From NCBI GenBank assembly GCA_021800195.1, contig JAJYZE010000002.1, positions 1 through 33,661 on the forward strand: 33,661 bases of DNA, written 5' to 3'. Made by a program: the position numbers and the translations under genes. Below, piece after piece: positions 7,981 through 17,503 of this stretch (position 1 is its first letter; the number at the start of each line of letters is the position of its first letter). The stretch comes from Acidobacteriota bacterium (GTDB lineage: Bacteria > Acidobacteriota > Terriglobia > Terriglobales > Acidobacteriaceae). The notes below the pieces were generated by a model, which saw only the letters and a program-made list of their open reading frames with translations, searched no databases and had not been told where the DNA came from.

Positions 7981-10458
7981 ATGTTCGAACGCTATACAGA
8001 GAAGGCGCGGCGCGTGATCTTCTTCGCGCGCTACGAGGCGAGCCAGTTTGGTTCGCCGTACATTGAAACCGAACATCTCCTGCTGGGCCTGCTACGGGAA
8101 GATAAAGCGCTGACCAACCGATTTCTGCGCTCGCACGCCTCGGTAGAATCCATTCGCAAACAGATTGAACAACGCACCATTGTGCGCGAGAAGGTCTCCA
8201 CCTCCGTGGATCTTCCCCTGTCCAACGAGTGCAAACGGGTCCTGGCCTATGCCGCCGAAGAGGCTGAGCGGCTAAGCCACAAGCACATTGGAACCGAACA
8301 CCTGCTGCTCGGCCTGCTGCGGGAGGAGAAGTGCTTTGCCGCCGAGATTCTCTCCGAGCGGGGATTGCGGCTGGCAGCCATTCGTGAGGAACTGCAACGC
8401 ACCACCCAGGAAAAGCCCGTTGCGCCTGCGGCCGGCAAGCAGCGCGGCCCGGCGCAACAAGAGCAGTCCATGCTAGCCGAGTTTTCACGCGATCTGACCC
8501 AAGCCGCGACGGACCAGCAGTTGGATCCCCTGGTGGGGCGTGACTTTGAGGTTGAGCGCGTCATCCAGATCCTGTGCCGCCGAACCAAAAACAATCCGGT
8601 GCTCATCGGCGAGCCGGGGGTGGGCAAGACAGCTATCGTGGAAGGTCTGGCGCAGAAGATCGCCGACGGAGAGGTGCCGAGTTTTCTGGCTGAAAAGCGG
8701 GTGCTGAGCCTTGACTTGAGCCTGATCGTCGCCGGGACGAAATATCGCGGGCAGTTTGAAGAGCGGCTAAAGACCATCATGAAGGAGCTGATCGAGAACC
8801 AGAACTGCATCGTCTTTATCGATGAGCTACATACCCTGGTCGGCGCCGGCTCGGCAGAGGGTTCGCTGGATGCTGCCAATATTCTCAAGCCCGCCCTGAG
8901 CCGCGGGGAGATTCAGTGTATCGGAGCCACCACGCCGGCCGAGTATCGCAAATCGATCGAGAAGGACCGCTCGCTGGAGCGGCGCTTCCAGGCCGTCAAG
9001 GTCCCGCCCCCCAGCGAGGAGGACGCGACCCGGATTCTGATGGGCATCCGCGAGAAGTATGAGAAGTTCCACGCGGTCAGCTATACCGACGACGCGATCA
9101 GCTTTTCCGTCTCCCACTCCAGCCGCTATATTCCCGATCGCTTTCTCCCCGACAAGGCCATCGATCTCATCGATGAGGCTGGAGCCCGGGTCAAGCTGCG
9201 TCAAACCACCCTGCCCGAGGAGCTGACGGAGGTGCAGAAACGAATCAAGTTCATCGTGCACCGGATGGAAAATGCCATAGCCAATCACGAGTTCGAGAAA
9301 GCGCGTTTCTACTCCGATGAGGAGCGCAAGGAACGGGAGAACCTGCGGGCGCTGCGTGACAAGTATCACCTGGATGAGTCCAGCTCGGGAATTGTGACTC
9401 GCGAGGACATCGAAGATGTCGTCTCACGCTGGACGGGGGTGCCCATCACTTCCATTAAGGAAGAGGAGACCCAGAAGCTGCTGCGCGTGGAGGAGGAGCT
9501 GCACAAGCGGGTGATCGCTCAGGGCAAGGCTATCTCAGCGCTGGCACGGGCCATTCGCCGCTCCCGGGCCGGATTGAAGAACCCGTCGCGGCCGATAGGA
9601 AGCTTCCTCTTCCTGGGCCCCACTGGAGTGGGCAAGACGGAGATGGCGCGGACCCTGGCCCAGTTCCTCTTCGGAAGCGAAAAATCGCTGATCCGCTTCG
9701 ACATGTCCGAGTTCATGGAGAAGCACTCGGTAAGCAAGCTGATCGGCTCGCCTCCAGGCTATGTGGGCTACGAGGAGGGTGGCCAGCTCACTGAACGGGT
9801 CAAACGCTCCCCTTACTCCGTAGTGCTGCTCGATGAGGTGGAAAAGGCCCATCCGGACGTCTTCAATCTGCTTCTGCAGGTCTTTGAAGATGGCCAGTTG
9901 ACGGATGGTTTAGGTAATACGGTCGACTTCAAGAACACCATCATCATCATGACCTCCAACATTGGAGCCAAGCACCTGATGAAGCGTGAGGGACTGGGTT
10001 TTCAGTCCAGCAAGGATGAGATCGTCATCGAGAAGATGCGAGAGATGGTAATGAGCGAGGTGAAGAGAACCTTCAACCCCGAGTTTCTCAACCGTCTGGA
10101 TGAGGTCATCGTCTTCACCGCGCTCTCCGACGCCGACCTGATGCAGATCATGGATCTGCTGGTGCAGAATGTGAACAAGAACCTGGTGCACAAGGCCATA
10201 ACGCTGACCGTGCGCGACGACGCCCAACGCTGGATCCTTGACAAGACGCTGGGCGACAGGAGCTACGGCGCCCGACCGCTACGGCGCGCACTACAAAGGT
10301 TCGTTGAAGATCCCCTCTCCGAGGCGCTGATCGCCGGTCAGATTCCCGACCGGCCGGCGTTCCTGGAAGTCTATCTGGAGAACAACCAGCTTCACTACCG
10401 GCCGGTTGCAGCAGAGGGAGAAGAAAAGGCGGCTGGACTGGCGCTGACCGCGGTCTGA
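7981..10458 (+). CDS. clpC: ATP-dependent Clp protease ATP-binding subunit ClpC
   Basis: This AAA+ unfoldase (825 residues) feeds substrates to ClpP. Residues 1-145 are two Clp N repeats, each with the [11 protein letters not shown] signature. AAA domain 1 has Walker [10 protein letters not shown] (210-218), and AAA domain 2 has GPTGVGKTE (546-554) with the [13 protein letters not shown] pore-loop region. A middle segment at about 418-450 ([16 protein letters not shown], then FEKARF) is the short coiled M/UVR-type domain that separates ClpC from ClpB. The tripeptide LGF at 672-674, in the loop after [11 protein letters not shown], is the ClpP-docking loop, so this is a protease partner and not a ClpB disaggregase. 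Length is normal for ClpC (810-850). Start ATG 7981 follows AAGGGGGAGT. It lies alone, with a 297-base leader and a convergent gene downstream. Confidence 0.96.
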   Translation: MFERYTEKARRVIFFARYEASQFGSPYIETEHLLLGLLREDKALTNRFLRSHASVESIRKQIEQRTIVREKVSTSVDLPLSNECKRVLAYAAEEAERLSHKHIGTEHLLLGLLREEKCFAAEILSERGLRLAAIREELQRTTQEKPVAPAAGKQRGPAQQEQSMLAEFSRDLTQAATDQQLDPLVGRDFEVERVIQILCRRTKNNPVLIGEPGVGKTAIVEGLAQKIADGEVPSFLAEKRVLSLDLSLIVAGTKYRGQFEERLKTIMKELIENQNCIVFIDELHTLVGAGSAEGSLDAANILKPALSRGEIQCIGATTPAEYRKSIEKDRSLERRFQAVKVPPPSEEDATRILMGIREKYEKFHAVSYTDDAISFSVSHSSRYIPDRFLPDKAIDLIDEAGARVKLRQTTLPEELTEVQKRIKFIVHRMENAIANHEFEKARFYSDEERKERENLRALRDKYHLDESSSGIVTREDIEDVVSRWTGVPITSIKEEETQKLLRVEEELHKRVIAQGKAISALARAIRRSRAGLKNPSRPIGSFLFLGPTGVGKTEMARTLAQFLFGSEKSLIRFDMSEFMEKHSVSKLIGSPPGYVGYEEGGQLTERVKRSPYSVVLLDEVEKAHPDVFNLLLQVFEDGQLTDGLGNTVDFKNTIIIMTSNIGAKHLMKREGLGFQSSKDEIVIEKMREMVMSEVKRTFNPEFLNRLDEVIVFTALSDADLMQIMDLLVQNVNKNLVHKAITLTVRDDAQRWILDKTLGDRSYGARPLRRALQRFVEDPLSEALIAGQIPDRPAFLEVYLENNQLHYRPVAAEGEEKAAGLALTAV

Positions 10459-10590
10459 TCTCGGTACGGCGGCTTCCAGCTTGAGCCATCATGGCAACAA
10501 CGACCGTGCGTTGCTTCCTCCCGCCGTCGGAGGTTGACATGCACGGTTTTTTGCGTCTGTTCCTGGAGCCAACCTCGGCGATCTCGGCCG

Positions 10591-10631
10591 GCAACCGGTC
10601 CGACAGCAACCGGTCCGACAGCAACCGCTCC
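10591..10631. repeat. 15-bp tandem repeat, about 2.7 copies
   Basis: GCAACCGGTCCGACA occurs at 10591-10605 and 10606-10620, and a third partial copy GCAACCGCTCC at 10621-10631 carries one change. It lies between the convergent clpC and YtxH genes. Open frames reading through it exist on both strands but have no ribosome binding site and no recognisable product. Confidence 0.85.
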
Positions 10632-10681
10632 ATCGAGGCGTGCGATCGCCGCTGGCGGCAGAAGTTCTTCTCCGAATGGCC

Positions 10682-10990
10682 TCAAACCAGCTTGGTGACT
10701 GAGCGCGCCGCCTTGTTCGCAGACTTCACCGCATCGGTAGCCGCATCGATAGCGTTCTCGAAGCGGTCCTTACTGGCGTCAATGAGCCTTTGCGCCTCCT
10801 TGCCCAGGTGCTCGGCCTGATCTTTCAGGTAGTCGCCGGCCTCTTCGAGATTGTCACCCAGCTCTTCCAGGCCCCGTCTCAGGCGCCTGCGAGTGGCGGC
10901 GCCCGACTGCGGCGCATAGAGTAGCGCTACCGCGCCTCCAATCGCTGCTCCGATTCCCAAAGCAATCCAGAACTCCTTTGAAGAACGCAT
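10682..10990 (-). CDS. YtxH domain-containing protein
   Basis: The protein (102 residues) begins with MRSSKEFWIALGIGAAIGGAVALLYAP-type sequence: one glycine-rich membrane helix ending in the LLYAPxSG motif that marks YtxH proteins. The remainder is a charged amphipathic helix region (roughly 35-95) with regular Asp/Glu/Lys spacing, likely coiled coil. YtxH proteins are associated with general stress responses in Bacillus, but the biochemical role is unknown. The start ATG is preceded by AGGAGGAGTT, one of the strongest Shine-Dalgarno sequences in the window, so high expression is plausible. It is convergent with clpC and is not obviously in an operon with the glycosylase gene 149 bases upstream. 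Confidence 0.88.
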   Translation of the reverse strand: MRSSKEFWIALGIGAAIGGAVALLYAPQSGAATRRRLRRGLEELGDNLEEAGDYLKDQAEHLGKEAQRLIDASKDRFENAIDAATDAVKSANKAARSVTKLV

Positions 10991-11139
10991 AACTCCTCCT
11001 GTTCAAGCAAATCTACGTGCCAGATGAAGCTCGGAGCTGCTCCGTGAAGGGCTCCTCCCTGGCAAGAACTCCCACCGCTTTCCAGGCTGCACGGCTCACT
11101 GCCCGGAAGACCTCACAACATGCTTCCTAGAACTAGGAT

Positions 11140-11949
11140 TCAGCCCGCAGGGCTGGAGTTGCAATCAGTCCGTCGGCCAGACCTCGCCCGATTGTCTTTC
11201 TGTTTTCGCCTGCGGGCTTTGGCCTGCGCGCCGTCTCCATCGAGAGTCTCGAGAGCACGAATGAAGATTCGGGCGAACATGGGACGGTCAAGACGGCCAG
11301 TGTTGGTATTGCGCCGCGAGGGGTGGTAGCTGCCGATAAGTTTGATGCCGTGGGGAAGCAAGTACTCCACTCCGTGGCTGAAGACGAACTCCGCACGGCT
11401 CCGGATGATTCCCTGAGCCATTAGATGGAGCAGATAACCTTCCCAGGCGATCCTGCCCAGGCAGACAACCACTTGGACCTTCGGCAGCGCGGCCAGCTCC
11501 GCCGCCAGGTGGGATGAGCAGTTGCGAATCTCCTGCGGTGCCGGCTTGTCGCCCGGAGGTGCGCAGCGAACCACAGAGCTGATCCACAGCTTGCGCAGCC
11601 TCATGCCGTCGGAGCGGTCGATGGCCTCCGGTTTGCTGACCAGCCCCAGATCAAAAAGCACCGGATACATGAAGGCGCCGGAGTCATCGCCGGTGAAGGG
11701 GCGGCCGGTACGGTTCGCACCGTGGGCCCCGGGAGCCAGACCCAGAACAAGAATGCGGGCTTGGGGGTCCCCGAAACCGGGGACGGGCCTGGCCCAGTAT
11801 TGCTGATCACGATACTTCCTGCGTCGGGTCTGGCCAATCCGGCGGCAGTATTCGATCAGACGGGGGCAAAGAGTACAGCCGACGATCTGCTTGGCTACCT
11901 GGTCCAGCACGGGGAGCGATCGTGACGGCGGACGCGTATCGAGACGCAA
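11140..11949 (-). CDS. Family 5 uracil-DNA glycosylase (UdgB type)
   Basis: This enzyme excises uracil and related deaminated or oxidised bases from DNA. The family signatures are clear: active-site motif 1 GLAPGAHGANRTGRPF and motif 2 SYHPSRRNTNTG. Cysteines for a [4Fe-4S] cluster are in GCTLCPRL (C25, C28) and in VVRCAPPG...IRNCSSHL. The first motif carries the Gly-Ala-His pattern of family 5 rather than the Gln/Glu of family 4. I chose TTG 11949 as the start because an AAGGAAG site precedes it by about 4-6 bases; the frame is open to TTG 12057, which would add 36 residues that look unlike a protein N-terminus. The C-terminal 30 residues are highly basic. A short hairpin TCCTAG-AA-CTAGGA (11125-11138) follows the stop codon. 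It is divergent from the epimerase-like gene. Confidence 0.9.
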   Translation of the reverse strand: MRLDTRPPSRSLPVLDQVAKQIVGCTLCPRLIEYCRRIGQTRRRKYRDQQYWARPVPGFGDPQARILVLGLAPGAHGANRTGRPFTGDDSGAFMYPVLFDLGLVSKPEAIDRSDGMRLRKLWISSVVRCAPPGDKPAPQEIRNCSSHLAAELAALPKVQVVVCLGRIAWEGYLLHLMAQGIIRSRAEFVFSHGVEYLLPHGIKLIGSYHPSRRNTNTGRLDRPMFARIFIRALETLDGDGAQAKARRRKQKDNRARSGRRTDCNSSPAG

Positions 11950-12138
11950 AATGCTTCCTTTCCGGTTCGTGGCTTGGCGTAGCTGTTCAAAGTGTGAATC
12001 TCCACCAGCCTTCGATACCTTGGAGCCAGTCAGGCTGTGGAGATTGCCGCCCTGCAAGCTTGTGGATAACTCTCTCCCCGGCCGCTGTTCATCCTTGCGA
12101 CAGGTGATAACTTGGGTACTAATGAGGAAGTATAAGCA

Positions 12139-13422
12139 TTGAATGCAGGACGAAAATCAGAAAGTGGCGGGCCTTTTGCCGGAGGCCGGCACTATTCCAC
12201 CCGTGGCTGGGTGACTCCCACTCTGGTTGCAGTGGTTTGCATGGTGTTGGTGGCGGCGGCCTACGAGCGGGGCCGTGGGAATCTCCACAGAATCAGAAGC
12301 CGCGTGGATCCCCAGCCCGCTCCAGAGGTACTTCCAACCGGTCCCGGGGGACAGGAGCCCGTCCACCTCAGCCGCAGCACATCCTCCATCGGCCGCGATG
12401 TGGAGCTGGTATCTGCCACTTTTTTGCCGGGGCGCGGCATGAACGTCTTTCAGATCATAGCCTTGGTCCCCGGCCATGGAGAGGTCCCTCTGCTGCTTTC
12501 ACCCCCTATCGCTTCGGCAACGGAGATCCTCAGCGGTCAGGACAGCGATGCCAACGGCTCGGCCAGCTCCTCGCTGGGAGGCGCAATTCTGCTCCCCTGG
12601 GCTAGGAGGCTCGCGGGCAGCTCAACGGCTGCCGCAGGAATGCTGTCGACCGACTGGAATGGCAGACGGTTAAGCTTTCCAGCCGAAGATGCTGGCAGCA
12701 ACTTGTCGGTGGAGGGTTTGTTGCTGAACCGTGGTGCGGACAGTATCCAGAGCGATGTTTTGCCGGATGGGCAGTCGGTAGCAGCCACGTTTCATGCCGG
12801 AGATTTTTCAGGTAATTGGCCGTCAAATGTTGATGTGATCGTTGAAGCTCAGTTGACCGAGCACGACCTTGACTTGACGGTGACGGCGAAGAATACGGGT
12901 CAGCAGCCCACCCCCTTCGGTGTTGGCTGGAAGCCTTACTTTGCCATACCCAGCGGCAATCGGGCACAGACCTTGCTCAGAGTTCCGTCGCAGACGGTGA
13001 TGGAGATGGATCGCCAGAAGAGATTGCCGACCGGAAGGATGATGGACGTGGGTGGTAAGGCGGAGGATCTCTCCCGTGCCGGCGGCGTCAGCCTGGGCAC
13101 CACAGCGATCGATACAACCTACACTAATCTGATCTCCGGCAGCGATGGCAAGCCGGCTGCCGAGATCAGTTATCCCGCCTATAACCTCAGGATCAGCGTC
13201 ATCCCTCTCACTCCCGACATCACCAGCATGCATGTGGTGGCGCCGGAGGATAAGCCCTGGATCTCGATCGAACCGAACACCAATCTGGATGATCCGTTTG
13301 GGCCGGAATGGAACAGTCCCGAGAACGCTGGAATCATTACCCTGGCGCCCGGAGCTACTTTGACTTGGAAGGTCCGGTTGGAGATCTCTGCGCTGAGCGC
13401 ATCAGGCTCAGATTTGGATTAG
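12139..13422 (+). CDS. Membrane-anchored aldose-1-epimerase-like protein
   Basis: The protein (427 residues) has an N-terminal hydrophobic segment around residues 25-45, then a Pro-rich spacer, then a galactose-mutarotase-like beta-sandwich from about residue 90. Recognisable elements are GVGWKPYFAIPSG (around 261-273), a DTTYTNL strand and WISIEPNTNLDDPF with the likely catalytic base E378. In mutarotases the first motif normally reads WHPYF; here the His is Lys (K265), so classical acid/base mutarotation may be altered. Cellular location is probably periplasmic, tethered by the N-terminal helix. TTG 12139 is chosen for its GAGGAAG site 8 bases upstream. A role in sugar processing is family knowledge only; no sugar genes are nearby. 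The stop codon lies only 13 bases before the putative tig promoter. Confidence 0.8.
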   Translation: MNAGRKSESGGPFAGGRHYSTRGWVTPTLVAVVCMVLVAAAYERGRGNLHRIRSRVDPQPAPEVLPTGPGGQEPVHLSRSTSSIGRDVELVSATFLPGRGMNVFQIIALVPGHGEVPLLLSPPIASATEILSGQDSDANGSASSSLGGAILLPWARRLAGSSTAAAGMLSTDWNGRRLSFPAEDAGSNLSVEGLLLNRGADSIQSDVLPDGQSVAATFHAGDFSGNWPSNVDVIVEAQLTEHDLDLTVTAKNTGQQPTPFGVGWKPYFAIPSGNRAQTLLRVPSQTVMEMDRQKRLPTGRMMDVGGKAEDLSRAGGVSLGTTAIDTTYTNLISGSDGKPAAEISYPAYNLRISVIPLTPDITSMHVVAPEDKPWISIEPNTNLDDPFGPEWNSPENAGIITLAPGATLTWKVRLEISALSASGSDLD

Positions 13423-13435
13423 CTTCCTGAAGAGT

Positions 13436-13464
13436 TTGACCCCCACGCTTCGCCCCCGTATCCT
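13436..13464 (+). promoter_or_regulatory. Probable sigma-70 promoter of the tig-clpP-clpX cluster
   Basis: TTGACC (13436-13441) and TATCCT (13459-13464) are separated by exactly 17 bases, matching the vegetative consensus at eight of twelve positions or better in the key bases. A start of transcription near 13471 would give a leader of about 100 bases to the preferred tig start, or 20 to the upstream TTG. Confidence 0.55.
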
Positions 13465-13574
13465 TAGGGCTGGCGGACGATGTAGAGGGGTTGAAAACAG
13501 CTCCTGCGCTCTACCCCAGCATGGCTCCCGCTCAAAAATCAGGCATCCGCCAAAACCTTTCGGAAGGCATTGTT

Positions 13575-15023
13575 TTGACCCCCTCAGAGACGGCAACACC
13601 CACTGGCAGTTCCTTGGACATTCAGGATGAGACCCTCACGCCGAGCGCAACCCAAAGCTCGCTAGAGGGTCCCGGACAAGTTAACGAAGGTCACGAGGGC
13701 CACGATCACGCCCCCGCACCCACACTCCATCCGGAGCTGACCCGGACCATTGAGGTAGAGGCTTCGGTAGAGGAGGTTGACAAAGCCTTCCAGCAGGTGA
13801 CCAAGCGCTTTGCACGGCTGGCCCGCATCCCCGGCTTCCGGGTGGGCAAGGTTCCACCCTCGATGATCAAGTCGCGCTTTGCCAAGGAGCTACGCCAGGA
13901 AGTTCTCGAGACACTGGTCGGCGAGCGCTTTCGCGCCGCGCTCTCCGAGCGGAAGATGCAGCCGATTTCGCAGCCGCAGATCAGCGAGATGTTGCTTGCC
14001 GAGGGATCGCCACTGAAGTTCACGGCTACCTTTGAGGTGCTGCCGGAGATCCATTTGGACGGTTATGACTCCATCGCTGTCGAGCGGCCCAACGTGACGC
14101 TCGAAGAGGCCGAGTTTGAGGTGGAGCTGGAACAGATTCTCGATCAGCATGCAACCGTGGAGCCGGTAGAAGAGGATCGCGCCTTAGTGGATGGCGACTG
14201 GGCCGAGATCAGCTTTCAAGGCAAAGTGCAGGATCTGGCGCAGGTCGTCGGTGAAGAAGGCGCCGAGGGCAAAGAGCCGGCCCAGCCGATGAGCGGCGAG
14301 GGTGTCCTGATCGAGATTGGAGGCAAGAACACCGTCCGGGCATTCGACCAGGCGCTCCGCGGGGCCAAAGTAGGCCAGGAGGTCTCCTTCGAGCTCACCT
14401 ATCCAGCGGACTTCGCCGATACCCGGCTGGCGAATCGGACTGTAAGCTATGACGTGACGATCAAGGCGATCAAGAAGAAGATCTTCCCGGAACGCGATGA
14501 AGAGCTTGCCAAGCAGATGGGGCCTTATGCGAACTGGAGCGAGTTTGAGGCCAGGCTGCGCGAGCGTCTGCTGGAGCGAAAGAAGCAGTCCCTGGAGACC
14601 GAGGCTCGCGACCAGATGCTGGAAGCTTTGGTGGCGAGGTTCGATTTTCCGGTTCCGGAGACCTTTGTCCAGCAGCAGATCGATGTCCGGCTGGAGCGCG
14701 GCTTGCGCGCACTGGCCGCGCAGGGCATGGAAGCTGAGGCCATGCGCCAACTTGACTTTGAGCGGCTGCGCGCGGCTCAGCGCGACCAGGCCATCCATGA
14801 GGTGAGGATTTCGCTGATTCTGGACAACATCGCCCAGCGCGAGAACATAGAAGTCAGTGAAGAAGAGATGGAGCGGGAGTTGCTCATGCTCTCGCTTCGC
14901 TTGCGCGAACCCATGGAAGCCATGCGGAAGAGGCTGGCGGAGGACGGCTCCATGGGGCGAATTCGCGAACAGCTGCTGCGCGAGAAGACGGGTACGGCGC
15001 TCTTTGAGAAACTGGCGCGATAA
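13575..15023 (+). CDS. tig: Trigger factor (ribosome-associated chaperone and prolyl isomerase)
   Basis: Trigger factor binds nascent chains at the ribosomal exit tunnel. The N-terminal ribosome-binding domain shows the signature GFRVGKVP (TF signature GFRxGxxP), followed by a degenerate FKBP domain (from about WAEISFQGK to VSYDVTIKAI) and a long helical C-terminal chaperone arm rich in Glu/Arg/Gln. The start is uncertain. TTG 13575 has a very good GGAAGG site 7 bases upstream and is used here (482 residues). TTG 13491 would give 510 residues but its purine tract abuts the codon, and ATG 13521 has no site. In every case 50-80 residues precede the conserved domain, including a His-rich GHEGHDH stretch; E. 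coli TF has 432 residues and no such leader. It heads tig-clpP-clpX. Confidence 0.93.
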   Translation: MTPSETATPTGSSLDIQDETLTPSATQSSLEGPGQVNEGHEGHDHAPAPTLHPELTRTIEVEASVEEVDKAFQQVTKRFARLARIPGFRVGKVPPSMIKSRFAKELRQEVLETLVGERFRAALSERKMQPISQPQISEMLLAEGSPLKFTATFEVLPEIHLDGYDSIAVERPNVTLEEAEFEVELEQILDQHATVEPVEEDRALVDGDWAEISFQGKVQDLAQVVGEEGAEGKEPAQPMSGEGVLIEIGGKNTVRAFDQALRGAKVGQEVSFELTYPADFADTRLANRTVSYDVTIKAIKKKIFPERDEELAKQMGPYANWSEFEARLRERLLERKKQSLETEARDQMLEALVARFDFPVPETFVQQQIDVRLERGLRALAAQGMEAEAMRQLDFERLRAAQRDQAIHEVRISLILDNIAQRENIEVSEEEMERELLMLSLRLREPMEAMRKRLAEDGSMGRIREQLLREKTGTALFEKLAR

Positions 15024-15116
15024 GATCGACTCACCCAGGCCAGCCGGGGAGCGCAAGTCACGGGCGGCACAGGCCTTCAACCAGAGCACAGGTGTAGAAG
15101 CAAAGGAAAAACAGCT

Positions 15117-15710
15117 ATGGGACTCATACCGATGGTGCTGGAGCAGACGAGCCGGGGCGAGCGCTCCTACGACATCTACAGCCGTCTGCTGCGCGACAAT
15201 ATTATCTTTCTGGGCACGCCGATCGACGATAACATCGCCAATCTGATCATCGCCCAGCTACTGTTTCTCTCCGGAGAGGACCCGGAGAAGGATATACAGC
15301 TCTACATCAACTCGCCGGGCGGATCCATCTCAGCCGGGCTCGCAATCTATGACACGATGCAGTACATCAAGAATGATGTGGTGACCTTTTGCATCGGTCA
15401 GGCTGCGTCCATGGGAGCCTTCCTGTTGATGGCGGGCAAGAAGGGCAAACGGTTTACCCTGCCCAACTCGCGGATCCTCATTCACCAGCCCTCTATGGGG
15501 GGCCTGGGGGGGCAGGCCACCGATATCGACATTCATGCGCGCGAGATACTGCGCATTCGGGAGCTGACCAACAAGCTGATGAGCCAGAATACCGGCCAGC
15601 CGCTGGAACGTATTGAGCGAGACGTGGAGCGCGACTTCATCATGACCGCCCAGCAGGCCAAGGAGTACGGAATCATCGACGACATCATCGACCGCCCCCG
15701 GAGCTCCTGA
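15117..15710 (+). CDS. clpP: ATP-dependent Clp protease proteolytic subunit
   Basis: This is the barrel-forming serine protease of the Clp system (197 residues, the normal length). The catalytic triad is complete: S98 in QAASMGAF, H123 in [10 protein letters not shown], and D173 in VERDFIMTA. The N-terminus [25 protein letters not shown] is standard, with a very short propeptide. AAAGGAAA lies ahead of ATG 15117. It is 93 bases behind tig and upstream of clpX, the usual order. Substrates are delivered by ClpX and, from the docking loop seen there, also by ClpC. The Met-Gly-Gly-rich handle segment ([12 protein letters not shown]) has one residue more than in E. coli, within normal variation. 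Confidence 0.97.
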   Translation: MGLIPMVLEQTSRGERSYDIYSRLLRDNIIFLGTPIDDNIANLIIAQLLFLSGEDPEKDIQLYINSPGGSISAGLAIYDTMQYIKNDVVTFCIGQAASMGAFLLMAGKKGKRFTLPNSRILIHQPSMGGLGGQATDIDIHAREILRIRELTNKLMSQNTGQPLERIERDVERDFIMTAQQAKEYGIIDDIIDRPRSS

Positions 15711-16210
15711 AGACACTGAAAAGAAGAAGCTTTCTACTCAAAGAAGCCCCTTTTGCCGCCAACATTCCTCCCGCCTCCCACGGTTTTAGCTGTTTGCCTG
15801 GCACGCGGCATATGGCAACGGAAGATTCCGCTCGGAATCAGGCCTGGGGATCTCCGCCGTGATGTCTTTCCGGCCAGGATGGCTGCTGGGCAGCCTGTAT
15901 CCGTCCGGCCAACCGGAGAGATTCCCCAGCAGGAGCCCGCTTCCGAACGCTGCCTTTGCAGCAGCATGCTTTAAGATCGCTTTCTGGCGCAGCCACTTGA
16001 AGCGGATTGGGCGAGGAGAGCTTCACCCTTGCGGAGCGGATCTTCCCTTGCGGGTGGATCTTCTTCAGAGACGCGACCCATTCTGGTACATAGGAATCCA
16101 GATGGATATCTGGAGGGAGTGGCGGCTGGCTGAGAGATTCCGCTCCGGTGTAGACTGGTGGTTGATTTGGCGCACCTCGGCGGCGTGGGCGCGAAGGAGC
16201 TGATCCCCCT
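15711..16210. other. Intergenic region between clpP and clpX
   Basis: These 500 bases contain no gene that I can support. A 114-codon frame at 15859-16203 has no ribosome binding site and a composition rich in Trp/Arg that looks random. An imperfect 19/18-base tandem repeat lies at 16027-16063. The gap is long for this gene pair, which is often tightly linked, so clpX may have its own promoter. Confidence 0.45.
16027..16063. repeat. Imperfect tandem repeat of 18-19 bp upstream of clpX
   Basis: CCTTGCGGAGCGGATCTTC (16027-16045) is followed directly by CCTTGCGGGTGGATCTTC (16046-16063), differing by one base deletion and one substitution. It lies about 150 bases before the clpX start and could be a duplicated protein-binding site or simple slippage. 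Confidence 0.75.
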
Positions 16211-17503
16211 ATGAAAACGTCTCGTGGCGCGGAAGAGTCGCTACGCTGTTCCTTTTGCCATAAATCCCAGGACGCAGTCGCGAAACTGATCTCTTCCCCA
16301 TCCGACTATCCGCGCGCTTACATCTGTGACGAGTGTGTCGCGGTATGCAACTCGATCCTGGAAGACGACAAGGGGGAGGCGCAGTCGGGAGCAACTCCAA
16401 CGCATCTGCCCAAACCGGCTGAGGTAAAGGCCTTTTTGGACGAGTATGTGATCGGCCAGGAGCAGACCAAGAAGAAGCTTGCGGTTGCCGTCTACAACCA
16501 CTACAAGCGCATCCAGATGAACAAGACCCGCGGCAACGATGTGGAGATGCAGAAGTCCAACATCCTGCTGGTGGGGCCCACCGGCTCCGGCAAGACTCTA
16601 TTGGCGCAGACCCTGGCCAAGATGCTGGATGTGCCCTTCGCCATCGTCGATGCCACCACGCTCACGGAGGCCGGCTACGTTGGCGAGGACGTTGAGAACA
16701 TCATTCTGAAGCTGCTGCAGGCGGCCGACGGAGATGTGGCGCGCGCGCAACAGGGCATCATCTATATCGATGAGATCGACAAAATCGGACGCAAGGACGA
16801 GAATCCTTCGATCACCCGCGACGTCTCTGGCGAGGGCGTACAGCAGGCTCTGCTGAAGCTACTGGAGGGGACCGTGGCCAATGTTCCTCCCCAGGGCGGC
16901 CGCAAGCATCCGCACCAGGAGTTCACCATCGTCGATACCACGAATATCCTGTTCATCTGTGGGGGCGCATTTGTGGGCCTGGAAAAGGTGATCGGACGGC
17001 GCGTGGGCAAAAAGGCACTGGGCTTCAAGGCGATCGGAGATGTCGTGGAGATGGAAGAGACTGAGCTCGTCACCCCGATCCGCGCCCAACGGGACTCTGA
17101 TCTGCTGCGCCAGGCCGAGCCGCAGGATCTGCTGAAGTATGGTCTGATTCCGGAGTTTGTGGGGCGCCTGCCGGTACTGGGCATCCTGGATGAACTGGAT
17201 GAAGCGGCTTTGATCGACATCCTGACTCGTCCCCGCAATGCGATCCTGAAGCAGTACGCCAGGCTCTTTGACTACGAGGGAGTCAAGATCACCTGGACCG
17301 ACGAAGCCACCCGCGAGATTGCTCGCGAAGCCCTGTATCGCAAGGTAGGGGCGCGCGGCCTGCGCATGATCCTGGAAGAGCTGATGCTGGACCTGATGTA
17401 CCACGTCCCCGGCAACAAGAAGGTGAAGGAAGTTGTGATCACCGATGAGATGGTCCGCTCGCGCGAGATCATGATCTCCGTCGCTCTGGAGAAAGCCGGC
17501 TAA
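16211..17503 (+). CDS. clpX: ATP-dependent Clp protease ATP-binding subunit ClpX
   Basis: ClpX unfolds tagged substrates and passes them to ClpP. The N-terminal zinc-binding domain has C13-x2-C16 and C39-x2-C42 ([18 protein letters not shown]). The AAA+ core has Walker A GPTGSGKT (122-129), Walker [11 protein letters not shown], a pore loop in the [10 protein letters not shown] region, and sensor 2 in [12 protein letters not shown]. The ClpP-docking loop is LGF (270-272), where E. coli has IGF. Length (430) is normal. AAGGAG at 16194-16199 lies 11 bases before ATG 16211, slightly far. Codon usage and similarity are uniform. It is followed not by lon, as is common, but by a 446-base gap and a decayed ATPase module. 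Confidence 0.97.
   Translation: MKTSRGAEESLRCSFCHKSQDAVAKLISSPSDYPRAYICDECVAVCNSILEDDKGEAQSGATPTHLPKPAEVKAFLDEYVIGQEQTKKKLAVAVYNHYKRIQMNKTRGNDVEMQKSNILLVGPTGSGKTLLAQTLAKMLDVPFAIVDATTLTEAGYVGEDVENIILKLLQAADGDVARAQQGIIYIDEIDKIGRKDENPSITRDVSGEGVQQALLKLLEGTVANVPPQGGRKHPHQEFTIVDTTNILFICGGAFVGLEKVIGRRVGKKALGFKAIGDVVEMEETELVTPIRAQRDSDLLRQAEPQDLLKYGLIPEFVGRLPVLGILDELDEAALIDILTRPRNAILKQYARLFDYEGVKITWTDEATREIAREALYRKVGARGLRMILEELMLDLMYHVPGNKKVKEVVITDEMVRSREIMISVALEKAG

Noticed and set aside
12095-12122. TTGCGA and TACTAA pair with 16-base spacing before the epimerase-like gene
   Set aside because: The implied transcript start would fall inside the GAGGAAG ribosome binding site, so the promoter and the site cannot both be used.
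15859-16203. 114-codon frame before clpX
   Set aside because: Composition looks random, there is no ribosome binding site, and it contains an imperfect tandem repeat.
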